DNA from: Chaetorhynchus papuensis
Taxonomy: Eukaryota > Chordata > Aves > Passeriformes > Rhipiduridae
Reading direction: 5' to 3'
Length of the DNA: 64,000 bases
Assembly: GCA_013396525.1 (NCBI GenBank)
Contig: VWYX01001295.1
Coordinates: forward strand, 1 to 64,000
Shown here: positions 11,601-21,589 of the stretch, piece by piece
Position numbering within the stretch: position 1 is the first letter of the stretch
Layout of the letters: each line of letters begins with the position of its first letter
Notes under the pieces: model-generated
What the model saw: the letters and a program-made list of their open reading frames with translations, nothing else
What the model was told of the DNA's origin: nothing
The model's database searches: none
Made by a program: the position numbers and the translations under genes

Positions 11601-14600
11601 CATATTATCCCTGCTAAGGTACCCTCAGGGGTACCTCAGAAGGGATGTTTAGCTCAGGTGGGGTTACTACCCAACTATCCAAGACAGCTTTTTTTTCATC
11701 TGTTAGACTGAAGTTTGTCCATTAACTCTTCAGACTTTGTCCTGGTACTGACAAGCTTTAGGGCTCCTCTGGCCATCTGCCACTGAAGAGAAAAACGCCC
11801 TCAGAAAAGAGAGGAGCATTGTCCACACCTCATCCCAGGCTCTCAAATCGGTTTCCTCCCTGCAAGCTCAATCCTAATGTATTCAAAAGCAGTGGGACCT
11901 CTCTGTCCCCATAACTGCTGTTCTTCCATGGAGGTGTTTAAAGATCTTATCCTAGTTCTTTAAACAGCCCCAGGCCCTGAAATATTATTTTCCTGGGTGA
12001 CACACTATTAAGTCCTAAGTCACTCTGTTAAGTCTATTGACTGCAAGTGTTCAGGTGGCATTATCTTGAGAAGGAAATGGAAGGGAATCAAGTCCATGAT
12101 GCAAGAAGTTTAGCACATGCATATTTAACCTGTGTGACTGGGACAACTCAACATCGGTGTGCTGCAAAATTCGCAGGGGAAAACAATAAACAAACGAATT
12201 TTTAGTATCAAAGCTTTTGAAGTAGTAGAAATAATGTCTGATTATCCACAAACTGAAAACTGGTAACAAAGGAAATAATTACTAGGAAACACTAAACATA
12301 TGAAATAAAATAGCAGACTTTCAACATCTAGATACAGTGGAATGGGCACAATGCTTTTGTCCTGGGGTGACTGTATGATACTGTATTCCGTATCACCTGC
12401 CCTATGCCAGACTTGAATCCTGTGCCTTCCTGTGTCTTTAAGCTGTTTCTCAGGAGAGGGGGGAGAGAAGCCAGGCGAATTTTTCAGAGTGGTTTGTGCT
12501 CAAGGACACACACACTCCCCTGCGTTCCTGCTGCTACAGAGCCAAGGAAAGCACCTTCCTGCTTTTTTCCCAGCGCTCGGCTCCTTTTCTCGGAAGAGAG
12601 ATGGAGAGTTAAAACTCTTTGTTTTTTAGCTAACCTTCTAGCAGAGGCAGGAACTTTCCTTGGGACTGTTCTGCTCCAGTGTGGAACACCATCACCAGGA
12701 GGCCCCACACTGTGGCCCAGAGGGGCCCATGCCGAACCCCAGCTCTGGAGAGGGCAGAGCCACATCCACAGAAAGGACTCTGAAATCTACCCAGGTTCCT
12801 TCTCCACAGCGAGAGGTTTTATTATTTAACATTATTCATTCTTTTCTGTGCCTGCATGCACCCTGCTTGTTAAATAAATAGGTTTTTTTCACTTTCCTCC
12901 GAGGAATTTTTTTTCCCCGAACCTGTTGAGGGAGGGGCTGTTGAAATCTGCCTTCTATTAGAGGATATGTTCATTTTGGAGGTTTTCCTCCAAATTTGTC
13001 TCAAACTGGGACAGCTTTGAAAAAAACTGCCTCAAGAGATAATTGCACTAAACTTAAATTTAATGTTTAGATGCAAGTGTGATTTGTGAAAAATTCACAA
13101 GTATGGTCAGAGGTCACATTTCAAAGGGCACCATTTTCCAGGACACTTACTTTTAAGAAAAAAAAGGCAGTTTATGTATTTGCATTGTATCCCACACAGC
13201 ACAGTGACAATTTAATGGCTTTCACATGCAAAGCACATGTAGTGTTTCTAAGAACAAAGGTGGCCAAAGATGGATTGCTGAGAACAAACAAATCTCTCCT
13301 AGAATTCAACATTAGTTGACTATTTATTGTTCTGACCGTTTAGTCCCTGTGAGCTTTTACAGATTGCAACAGGATCCCACAGATGCTGTCACAGCACACT
13401 ATCACCCACTTCATCTGCTAAGATAAGCACTGGCTTAACAGTTTTTTACTCTGCTCATGTGTTCTACCAGCCATGCAAGTTACTGTGGCGGAGGAGGGCA
13501 GGTGTAGAACACACCCTTGTACAGGACACCAGGACTATGCTGCTTGGTTACATAAATTGCACTGTTACACCCGTGTTATTCCAAGATAAACAAAGTGAAA
13601 TCAAGGCAGTTAAGTTACATCACAACACTGCATTTACCATGCTCCGTTCAGTGCTGAGTAGAGGACTGAACTTGGCGAATTTACCTACAAGTGAGCTTCA
13701 ATTAATTTTGTACTTGCAGTAACTCAGAGTTAAAGAGAGCATTTTTTTCCCTGTCTGTTGTTCTGTTTGGTTTTACAATAGTGAAGACAGCTGGCAGTAA
13801 CAGCAAATGATCCTGGTACTTTCTTAAGGCATATTCCGGCAAGGTACATGCTTTCCGTTGTTTTCCATTTCTAGTTTATTGTCCCTTAACCCCTCTTGCA
13901 GGTCCCTGGGTGTACATTGGCATCTCACCAGTAGTGCAAGAAAGAACATGTATTGGTATTAACCTCCATCTCTCTTGTCATCTAATTTCTAGCAAAGATG
14001 TAAATACTCACTTCAATCCCAGCTCAGTATCACATTGCACGCGAAATTTACTTCTGGTCTTCATTAACTAAAGTTTGAGACTTGTTATACACATATCGAA
14101 TTTAATGACTGTCCTAATGTCAGCACAATTCACCCAAAAATTTAACACAGTATTAGCTACATCTTTTTTTAGAAAAATGAGCTGATATGAATTATAAATA
14201 AACTAAAAATTGTTTAAACTACTGTAGGATCTCAGAATGGAAACTGGTAGAGCAGATAAATAACATGGATCTAAACACTTAGTACATTCTATCTTATTTT
14301 AAACTATCCAATCAGAGATTAAAAACAGTTTGCTAACCCAGAGGGAATGTTATTCTTATTCTGATGCCATTATCTTGTCTTGCTTCAAATAAACTATTGC
14401 CTTGAAGAGTTAACAACCATTTCCTAGGAAAGTACAGCAGCCTGCAAATAAAGGCAGCTCTTCTGTACCAGCTTCATCCTAAACTCTAATCTGTGCTACA
14501 CCACCAGGATTTACGGTGTCCCCGCAAAGAATTCACATTTAAAAATGCATTACTCAGCTGCAGCAAAGAAACTTTCCTAATACAAGCTGTTGCTTACTTT

Positions 14601-14615
14601 GCCTGCTGTGCTCAT
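2657..14615 (-). CDS. ADH1: Class I alcohol dehydrogenase (ADH1 type), 9 coding exons, 375 residues
   Basis: Cytosolic zinc-dependent, NAD-linked oxidation of alcohols and retinol. Coding exons (transcript order, all minus strand): 14598-14615, 10902-11003, 9587-9725, 7450-7537, 7122-7341, 6187-6447, 5536-5671, 4117-4255, 2657-2681. All introns are GT/AG and the exons sum to 1128 nt with no internal stop. Exon sizes 102, 139, 88, 220, 261, 136 and 139 match the ADH family. Numbered without Met, catalytic zinc ligands C46, H67 and C174 are present, as are structural zinc ligands C97, C100, C103 and C111. R47, S48 and H51 of the active site, the GLGGVG Rossmann loop (199-204), D223 for NAD preference and R369 are also present. 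Start codon context has A at -3. S48 and the first 40 residues point to class I; the exact paralogue name is inferred. The promoter region carries an E-box CACGTG at 14755-14760 and a weak TATA-like CTAAAAG near 14774. Intron 2 contains an assembly gap and intron 1 a solo LTR. Confidence 0.95.
2919..2936. repeat. 18-bp perfect palindrome with TAATTA cores
   Basis: CTGGTAATTAATTACCAG is identical on both strands and contains overlapping TAATTA homeodomain-type cores. It lies in ADH intron 8. Confidence 0.7.
4117..4255 (-). CDS. ADH1: ADH coding exon 8 (residues 322-367)
   Basis: Encodes GWKSKDAVPKLVDDYMKK to GFDLLRTGK. It is 139 nt, acceptor TTCCAG, donor GTAAAC. It contains LPWTK where most ADH1 proteins have LPFTK. 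It does not appear as a long open frame but splices in phase on both sides. Confidence 0.92.
4985..5365. repeat. Long polypyrimidine / polypurine tract
   Basis: About 380 bases are almost only C and T on the plus strand, broken by few purines, so the ADH-sense strand is almost pure A/G. It lies in ADH intron 7, starting about 170 bases after the exon 7 donor. Long open frames across it are composition artefacts. Confidence 0.9.
5536..5671 (-). CDS. ADH1: ADH coding exon 7 (residues 277-321)
   Basis: Encodes TAALACCQYNYGVSVIVGVP to GRSWKGSVFG, the second half of the coenzyme domain. It is 136 nt with donor GTAAGG and phase 1. Confidence 0.94.
6187..6447 (-). CDS. ADH1: ADH coding exon 6 (residues 190-276, NAD-binding)
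   Basis: Begins VEPGSTCAVFGLGGVG, the nucleotide-binding loop, followed by RIIAVDIN with the NAD-selecting Asp223, and ends in FEVIGRMDTM. The donor is GTATGC and the length 261 nt. Confidence 0.96.
7122..7341 (-). CDS. ADH1: ADH coding exon 5 (residues 116-189)
   Basis: Encodes the rest of the catalytic domain from DLGTSAGLMPDGTTRF to GYGAALQTAK, including C174 in CLIGCGFSTGYG. The acceptor is AAACAG, the donor GTAAAT, length 220 nt. Confidence 0.95.
7450..7537 (-). CDS. ADH1: ADH coding exon 4 (residues 87-115, structural zinc lobe)
   Basis: Encodes the four-cysteine lobe CGECKSCLNTKSNLC, the structural zinc site. It is 88 nt between TTTCTAG and donor GTGAGT. It is too short and out of phase to show as a long open frame, so it was placed by codon matching. 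Confidence 0.93.
9587..9725 (-). CDS. ADH1: ADH coding exon 3 (residues 41-86, catalytic Zn ligands)
   Basis: Carries ATGICRSDDH (C46, S48, H51) and GHEAAG (H67). The acceptor is AAATCAG and the donor GTATGA, in phase 1, with 139 nt. The second codon is Met where class I proteins usually have Val. Confidence 0.95.
10156..10278. other. Assembly gap (123 N)
   Basis: A run of N inside ADH intron 2. No coding exon is expected here, since the exons on either side join in phase. Confidence 1.
10902..11003 (-). CDS. ADH1: ADH coding exon 2 (residues 7-40)
   Basis: Starts after CTGTTTGCAG with VIKCKAAVLWEANKPFS and ends in EHEVRIK before the donor GTACTA. The 102-nt length is the family size. It forms the start of the catalytic domain. 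Confidence 0.95.
12358..13013 (+). mobile_element. Solo LTR of an avian endogenous retrovirus
   Basis: The 656-bp block starts TGTCC and ends GGACA, inverted-repeat termini of the TG...CA type. It is flanked on both sides by GCTTT (12353-12357 and 13014-13018), a 5-bp target duplication. An AATAAA polyadenylation hexamer lies at 12873-12878. I recognise the interior as resembling a common bird ERV LTR, but the exact family cannot be named without a search. No internal retroviral region is present, so it is a solo LTR left by recombination. It sits in ADH intron 1, antisense to ADH. The 141-codon open frame inside it is not a gene. Confidence 0.85.
13014..14597. other. ADH intron 1, unassigned part
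   Basis: Between the solo LTR and coding exon 1. No repeat family, RNA gene or conserved coding exon was recognised. Confidence 0.5.
14598..14615 (-). CDS. ADH1: ADH coding exon 1 (residues 1-6)
   Basis: Encodes MSTAGK and is followed directly by the donor GTAAGC. It is only 18 coding bases. It was placed by the match to the conserved ADH start, the phase-0 junction with exon 2, and a good start context. Confidence 0.88.
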
Positions 14616-14754
14616 CTTGCCCGGTGTGCCTGTTTCGAATCTTGCCACTGCTGGTTTCTTGCACCAAGAACTCAGTCAGCCCCAGAGCAGCTGGGTTGCT
14701 GGGACCACGACTCCTCTCCAGCACACTGGAAGCCGGTTGTGTGAAGTGCTCCTG

Positions 14755-14785
14755 CACGTGGACTGCTCTGATCTTTTAGCCAAGC
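14755..14785 (-). promoter_or_regulatory. Possible ADH proximal promoter (E-box and TATA-like)
   Basis: A CACGTG E-box at 14755-14760 and CTAAAAG around 14774-14780 on the minus strand lie about 140-170 bases upstream of the ADH start codon. USF-type E-boxes are known in ADH promoters; use here is inferred. Confidence 0.3.
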
Positions 14786-15719
14786 CTCCCAGCTCAAGAG
14801 TCCCACCCCTTAATCAGAAAAAGCGCTAGAATGAGAGTAAACCACTAATCTGATGAAACCTCACTCTTTCAGTGCTTCTGTCTTCTTGATTCCTTTGTCG
14901 TGCTCTTTCCTACCATTTTTGCAGCCCACCTGTGGTTGCCCTCAATATCATGGGACAAAAGCAACAGCCCTGGCTGGAAGCTATTTCCCTTCTTCCACCT
15001 CCCTGGGAGCTGCTCTCCAAACCCACTGGTCTCAGTGGCACTGTAGGTGCAAAGAAGAAACGGGAGAGTGGTTCTTAAATTCACAGCAGCAGGTTCACAG
15101 TGAGAACATGAAGGCTTTGCTGATGAACTCTGGAGACACTTGTAACAGCCTAGCTCATGTATTAAAACATGGGATTGTGCAAGCTGCTTCAGCAACATAC
15201 ACTGACTGTGCAGCTGCAGCTGTACCTGCTCCCGAGTTCTTAGTTTTACTGTCTGGCTACTCATTAATCTATTAATCTGTTGGAATGGCTGTCACTTCAC
15301 TGTGTCCAAGGACAATGTGTCAATCGTGCTGATGGGAAAACAAAAATCACTAAGTCAGAAGTGCTGTGACAGAATGTGTTTCTTACCGCGTGCAACACCC
15401 TGCTTGATCTGTGAGTGCCTGACCCGTTGGTTCCATCAGTACCTGCAGGCACAGCCCCCATCACTGCTCACATGCCCACACAATTGCCCTTTCCTGTCAC
15501 TACATGCTGGTGCAAGGGATTGAGTGGAGGTCAGCACTGTCTTTCCTGGGGAATTCAAGCCTCATCTATTTTTAGATTATGCCCAGCATTCTGAAATCAA
15601 GATTTTTCCTTCAGAAACAAGTAAAAAAGAGATAAAATGCTGCATATAATCTGACTAGTAATATATAGCACTTTTTCATGTTTACCCGTATGACTAATTA
15701 ATTCCAGAAGAAATTCTTC
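14786..15719. other. Intergenic, unassigned
   Basis: Upstream of ADH. Two overlapping 131-140-codon open frames on opposite strands near 14.85-15.28 kb show no recognisable protein. No repeat was recognised. Confidence 0.5.
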
Positions 15720-15926
15720 TCTTCCCTAGTCATGATGACTGCACTATTTCTGATCCAGGCCAGGATGCCATTGGCCTTCTTGGCCACCTGAGCATGCGCT
15801 GGCTCATGTCCAGCCCCTGTTGATCAGCACTCCCAGGTCCTTTTCCTCCAGGCAGCTTTTCCTGTAGTGCTGCCTGGGGTTGTTGTTACCAAGGGCAGGA
15901 TTTGCCACCTGGCCTCGTTAAACTTC
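15720..15926 (-). mobile_element. CR1 LINE fragment, antisense
   Basis: The minus strand matches the CR1 ORF2 end seen at 870-960 in this same window (shared GGCCAATGGCATCCTGGCC core). The copy breaks off at 15926, where an LTR-like sequence begins. Confidence 0.8.
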
Positions 15927-16290
15927 TGTGCTGGTTTTGGCTGGGGCAGAGTTAGCTTTCTTCACAGTTGCTGGTTTGAGACTGGGTTTTACATTTGTGC
16001 TGAACACAGGACTGATAATGTAGGGATGTTTTTGTTATTGCTGAGCATGGTTTACAGAGCCAACACCTTTTCTGCATTTCATATGGCCACACTGGTGAGG
16101 AAATTGGGGGTGCCTGGGAGGCTGGGAGGAGACACAGCCCAGACAGGTCACCCAAACTGACCAAAGCGCTATCCCAGACTACATGACATCATGCTCAGCA
16201 TAGAAAGTGGGGGAAGAAGGAGGAAAGCGTGGACATTTGGAGTGATGGCATTTGTCTTCCCAAGTCACCATTACATGTGATGGGGCCTTG
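15927..16290 (+). mobile_element. Decayed avian ERV LTR fragment
   Basis: Starts TGTGCTGGTTTTGGCTGGGG exactly where the CR1 fragment stops. I recognise the following few hundred bases as resembling a bird ERV LTR. The 3' end is not recognisable and no target duplication could be confirmed, so the right border is approximate. Confidence 0.5.
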
Positions 16291-16611
16291 CTCCTGTGAA
16301 TGTATTTATAGAAACATTTTTTATTGTTTAATGGCAGTAACCAGATTAAGTTCTAGTTGAGCTTTGGCCCTTCCAATTTTCTCCCTGCAAAAACTCAAAA
16401 TATCCTTGTAATCCTCCTGAGCTCCCAGCCCTTTCTTCCAAAGGCCATAGACTCTCCTTTTTGTCCTGAGTTCCAGCCAAAGCTCTCTATTCCTCTCAGG
16501 AGGTAAGACCTAGTGATTTGAACTTCCTAGAATAACTTGTATCAGAATGAAGTATTTCTAGTCCACTCTATCCCTTGATATTTATCTTTCTCCTTTCTTC
16601 CTTTCTTTTGT

Positions 16612-16662
16612 ACTTGATGATTTTAGAGGTCTTTTCCAACCTTAATGATTCTATGATTCTTC
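16612..16662 (+). mobile_element. CR1 LINE 3' terminal fragment
   Basis: TTGATGATTTTAGAGGTCTTTTCCAACC followed by ATTCTATGATTCT is the characteristic CR1 3' end. Only about 50 bases remain. Confidence 0.8.
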
Positions 16663-16769
16663 TAAAGTTCCCATCCCTTTCCTTAGTGGTTTATTTCTCA
16701 TATCCCTTTATGTTTCCTTTCCCCTCAAAACTTTCCACATATCTTTAGCTAGATGCATATCAAGGCCAT

Positions 16770-16846
16770 GACTTTTTTCCTTGTTTTTTTTGGTTTGTTT
16801 TGGGTTTTTTTTTTTGGGTTTTTTTTTGTTTTTTTTTGTTTTTTCA
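16770..16846. repeat. T-rich simple repeat with G interruptions
   Basis: Runs of T of 8 to 12 bases are interrupted by single or triple G over about 75 bases. The open frames rich in Phe or Lys here are artefacts. Confidence 0.85.
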
Positions 16847-17324
16847 GAAAATGGAGCTGAGGCTATCTGGAAGCCATGTCCTTCAGCCCGAGTAAGTGCC
16901 TCCAACAGAGAACATTGGATCAGACAGTGGATCCTGTCTGCACCCCGTGCAGGGATAGGTGTCATGGTCTTCAGGCAGAAGGTGACAACAAAAGAGACTG
17001 TACATGGTTCCAGTGAAGCAGAAGTGGACTTGCATAACCATGTTGCAGAAGCTGCTTTATTTGCCTTGCTCTGCTGGATTCCTAAAGATAAGTGAGGGTG
17101 AGGCTCCAGCTCAGGGCATACAGTGGCCCTGGCATGCAGGGAAACCACAGTGCCGCCCCTTTACAACTTGCTTGCACAGGCCCCCTGGCTCAACCCTTTG
17201 CCAGAAAATACATTGCTGATCCCTAGACCTCTCCACTTTTAGGTCTGTTCACTATGAAAAGAATTTTTCTTTATGTTTATCTACATGTTGTATTCCTTTT
17301 TATGCAATTAAAATCTCTTCTTTC

Positions 17325-17605
17325 TGGTGACCAGTGACATGACCCAAGGGGATGGCATGAAGGTGTGTCAGGGGAGGTTTAGGTTGGGTATTAGGAGAAG
17401 GTTTTTCACCCAAAGGGTGTTGAGCACTGGCACAGACTCCCCAGGGCAGTGGTCACAGCACCAGCCTGGGAGAGCTCAAGAAGGGTTTGGATAACGCTCT
17501 TAGGCACAGGGTGTGACTCCTGGGGCTGCCCTGTGCAGAGCCAGGAGTTGGACTTCAATGCAGGTCCCTTCCAACTCAGGATAGCCTGTAATACTATGGA
17601 AATAT
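17325..17605 (+). mobile_element. CR1 LINE 3' fragment
   Basis: Shows the CR1 3' region order: GGTTTAGGTTGGGTATTAGG, then TTTTTCACCCAAAGGGTG, GAGCACTGG, CCCAGGGCAGTGGTCACAGC and finally GGTCCCTTCCAACTCAGG. It parallels the end of the element at 1-1480 but is a separate, older copy. Confidence 0.85.
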
Positions 17606-19084
17606 GATACATAATTCCTTTATCATTTTTTTTATCTCAGTTTATCCAACTGAACATGATGCATTAATATCCCCTCTCCACTGATTTATTAACCTCAGCA
17701 GATTCCAGTGAAATGTGGGTCAGAGGCTGAAGATAAAGAACATGTTGGAGGTGTTCATGGCTGGTGAGCTTGCACACAAGAGAAGTTAGAAGCAGTGGGC
17801 AAAGGCCTGTTCTTGCAACTCCAGGTTATCTTCACTTGGGGACTGTAACTTGGGCAAATGCCACGCTCAGCAGATTGTAGCCATAGCTACAGTTTCTGAC
17901 TACAGGGCACTTGTAGTGGAAAGTGGTTCTTCACTGCCACTTCACAAGCAGCACAGCCTGCTTCCCACTCCTTACTCCTGCCAGGGCTGAGCAGCCTTGC
18001 ATTGCTTGCTTTCCTGAAGTAGTGCATGATGTTGGCTCCAGGTGAAGAGAGCTAGTGCTTTCTAAAACAGCTTTCTTCTAATGGGAAATAAGTTCTGCAC
18101 TGGACCTGGCTCTATTTAACAGGAGACTATATTAATCGCAGCTCGAGTGACCTAACTCTTTAGAGAAAAAAAAAAGCTTTTAAGGGCAGTTTAAGATGCA
18201 TCACAGATTTTACTGACAACTATACATTCTGTCCTACAAATAATAAAATGCATACCAGCTTTAGCTAAAACTTTAGCATTTTTTAAAATAAGTTACTTTT
18301 TCCTTATCTACCGTGTTGATTTTTAAGCTTAGCAAGGTACATTTCTTTCTTTCAGACAGTGACTTAACTGTTAAGATAAATAAGCCTTCTGGAGGGTGTT
18401 TAAATTAAAAATCCAGCATTTCTTCCTACTGCGTGGTAGCAATTTCCAACTTACTCTTTTATGAGTCACTTCTGAAGAACTTGGTAACACAAAAGCTCTG
18501 GGACACACATGTTAGTAGAATATAGGAAAAAAAAGGCAACATTTCTGAAGTCCCACCCCACACAGTATAGAAGCTGTGACTGCTCCAAACCCTTTGTATT
18601 TTTCCACTTGCACATTTAAGGTACACAAACCACAAAACCCTGCAAGTGCGCATTAGTACCGAAGCACAGAGATTGAGCAACACGTAAGATTCAGAACTAG
18701 CTGGCAGAGCAGGCTATGCCCTTCAAAAAGCTTAGGGATCATATCTGAAGATTATACAAATGTGCATGACAAGGCAATGGAGCTGAATTAAGCGCATATA
18801 GGGTGACATCCAGCTTTGTGAGAACATGAAAAAAGACATCCAGAAATAAACACCTTTCCAAAACACACAGGAAATAAATCAACTGCTCATGGAACAATGC
18901 CTTACTCATTTTAGTAAGCTGAAGAAAAGCCAAAGGTGGAAGGTGCAAATTAGCAAAACAGTAGTTCTAAAAGTTTGTGGGTTTAGAGAAAGTATTAGAA
19001 GAATTTGAAGGGGAAAATAATATCCAAGAAGGGTACTCAATCAAATATGAACACCCCTTTTTAAAATAATGCCTTTTCTTCCTT
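17606..19084. other. Intergenic, unassigned
   Basis: No gene, RNA or repeat family was recognised. Scattered frames of 69-74 codons lack any recognisable domain. Confidence 0.5.
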
Positions 19085-19415
19085 TTAGGTCTCTGAAAAT
19101 ATCACAGCCAAATGCAGGGATTGAAGAGGCACAGACTCTGCTGGATGTAGCAAACAAAGCCAGTTTATTGTACAAGTTACCAGCATTTTATAGTTTACTA
19201 CTTCTGGGCAAATCCATAGGCTCAAACCCCCCTGCCCCATTCCCACAGCAGCACTCTCAAGTCCTTGCAGATTCCCTCTTGCGACAGCGGTGTCCTGGCT
19301 AATCATCCTTTTGTGCCAAAGGCTCAGGTCATGGCATCCTGTTCGTTCCGTGTTTGCCTCTTGTTCTTGCCTTGGACTTTGTTTCTTCTTTGCTTCTTGT
19401 TCTTCCCTTGAGTTT

Positions 19416-19737
19416 TTACCTGTCCCACAGCTTTTGTGGCACCACAGTTAGAAGGTCTGCACAGCTATCAACTTTCGTTGCTCTCTGGCTCCTGTCAATT
19501 CCCCCTCTCTGTTCAACGATCATTATTTGCTTTATTGATTTATTAATCAATCTCTGAATACATTGAATCAAGCAAGGCAAGCATATCACTATGATTAACA
19601 GCACCCCTAATATAAACATTCCCATCTTAACTAAATTTTTGATCCATCCAGTCATCCCCTAGTCTCCAAAAAGGCTATTAAACCAATCAGCACTATCAGC
19701 TTTCGTTGCTCTCTGGCTCCTGTCAGCCAAACAAGGC
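19416..19737 (-). pseudogene. Retroviral envelope TM C-terminus, broken
   Basis: The open part from 19655 to 19416 codes 79 residues: a short polar start, about 22 hydrophobic residues, two cysteines, then a basic tail. The frame continues upstream to about 19737 apart from one in-frame stop. The surface subunit and the rest of TM are missing, so no functional protein is possible. Confidence 0.5.
19465..19725. repeat. 33-bp direct repeat pair around the envelope tail
   Basis: The segments 19465-19497 and 19693-19725 are identical except for one base (A/G at position 7). They start 228 bases apart, a multiple of three. Confidence 0.85.
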
Positions 19738-19740
19738 AAA

Positions 19741-21574
19741 CTAGAAGAACAAAAGCACATCTTACGCTACTTGAAGTAAAAATGCAGCAAAAGGAATGAA
19801 TATGAATCAAACACTTTATTATTTGGCTTTAGTATTGTCAGTAGTAGATGTTGTTCCAGCTAACACAGACGCCTAATTGGAAGAGAGACAATGAAGGGAC
19901 ACATTTCAAGGATGGGTCAAAGTTTATTCAGCTTTAGATTTGGAAGTCACTCTGAAGTCCATCTCTGCTTTTCAGAATAACTTATGACAAGAAGAAAGTG
20001 TGGTTACTCATAGCTTATATTAAAACCCTCCTGCAGAATAAGTGGATACTTTACAATAATATGAACCAACACCAATAATGGTGCAGTGAACCTGTGATCT
20101 TCAGTGTGATCTAAAGCACAGCCTGAGCGATAAAAAGTTCTGTTTAAATCAAAGAAACACTGAAACTCTTCAAACTTCCCTGACCTTATCCTCAAGCTCT
20201 AAGGATTTTAGGAATGCCACATCCTGCACTCCTGCAGGTGGCAGCCACATAGCCCCAAGACTGCCCTGAGCTCACGTGCCTTGTCATGCACACAGGTTTT
20301 TGGAATAACCATCAGTGTGGATCCCCTTGGACAGTTACACCCCTGTGCAGCATGCTGGCTTGCACTGCAAAACTCACCATCGTTGACAACTTTGTGACCA
20401 AAGCCTCTGAGGTGGGGCTATTCAGAAAGGCTCTTTTCCACTCAAATAATTCAGCTGCCCTTCCTGCAGTCATGTCTAGAATCAAACACTACTGCACCAT
20501 GAGCAAACATAGGGTCAATGAGCATATATTATGGGACATGTGGAAACCAAATCAAAGGCAAATTGACCTGAATCCAGGAAATGGACAAGAAGGGGGAAAG
20601 TACACTAACCTGCAGCAGTACAGCGTTTGGGAAGTTGTTGCAACATGGATGCAGATGAACACTGTTGGGGTCACTGAACCAAGGGGATTGAGGCTCAGTG
20701 GGAGGGGAAAAATACAACAGGATTACTTACGGCATCTTGCTGTGACCTTCCCACTGCATGCAACTAAAAGAAAGTTTGCCCATTTCAACCAGAAGGTTTT
20801 GACTTTCTGCCATACCCCCTTCCTATTTTCTGTGTCTTTCTTTTCAGGTTCCTTGAGCCATACCTTCTTTATTGCCTTTTTAATGCTTTACTACACAGGT
20901 TTAAAGATCTCTGGATGTATTCTGCTGGCCAGCATTGCTGAGCAATAGTTCTGGCAGTGCCTGAAACTTTACAAAGCCTAGTGATCAAAGTCAGAGCTTT
21001 CCTAAGCACAGCAATGACGCCTGGTGGTGAAACACAGGGATCCTGTTCTTCTAGATCTTCTGCACAGCTTCTCTTTTTAGTGTTCGGTTCTTCAACATCA
21101 CGGTGGCCCAGGAACAAAGCACATTGAAGGTCTGTAAGTCCTGGTTAGACAAGCATGTCAGAGCTGATCTTCCCTGAGGACAGCAGGGTGAAGCAGAGAA
21201 CTTCCCTGTGTGTTTTTCTACAGTTTCATTAACTTTGTATGGCTAAAGCTGGTTCAAAGAAGGATCTTGCTTTAAGAAGTGCCCTAGAGCACTGCATGTA
21301 AATATTTCTGTTATCAGAAACAAATTCCTTGTCTTTTCTTATTATAAAACAGTACAGTGATTTATCTCTGCTTCCAGTGTAATGCATTCATGGGCCATGC
21401 CTGAAATATGCAAGTGACCATCTTGAAAATATTGAGAACAACAGCCAGGTCTGTAGATTGAAAATTAATAATGTGCTTTCTTAAGTAGCATCCCACAAGC
21501 TAGAACACCAGAGTGCCAAACAGTGCTATAACTTGTATACAGTATGTAAATCTCAAATGAAAAAAAATTAAAAG
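19741..21574. other. Intergenic, one 220-codon open frame of unknown meaning
   Basis: No known family was recognised. The plus-strand frame 20286-20948 is open for 220 codons, long for random intergenic DNA, but its product has no motif I know and no splice context. It is probably chance or decayed repeat sequence. Confidence 0.4.
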
Positions 21575-21589
21575 TCCTTATCCTCACAA

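Larger units (their letters stand above)
19085..19740 (-). mobile_element. Endogenous retrovirus remnant: envelope TM tail and 3' LTR
   Basis: Read on the minus strand. From about 19737 to 19415 a frame encodes a membrane-proximal stretch, a long hydrophobic segment ending in cysteines, and a charged tail, as in the C-terminus of a retroviral envelope TM subunit. An in-frame TAG interrupts it just before the membrane segment. It is followed by a purine-rich stretch and then LTR signals: TATAAAA at 19186-19192 and AATAAA at 19164-19169, 16 bases apart. That close spacing of promoter and poly(A) signal is typical of alpharetrovirus-like (class II) LTRs. No gag, pol or upstream env was recognised, so this is the 3' end of a decayed provirus. 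LTR borders are approximate. Confidence 0.6.

Noticed and set aside
11617..11636. Short hairpin AGGTACCC-TCAG-GGGTACCT in ADH intron 1
   Set aside because: An 8-bp stem in intronic DNA is within chance expectation and has no associated signal.
12404..12829. A 141-codon open frame with start and stop
   Set aside because: It lies fully inside the solo LTR at 12358-13013 and has no recognisable domain.
16521..16526. AACTTC repeated at 15921 and 16521 as a target duplication of the LTR at 15927
   Set aside because: The bases before the second copy are not a CA terminus and the interrupted CR1 does not resume after it, so the match is probably chance.
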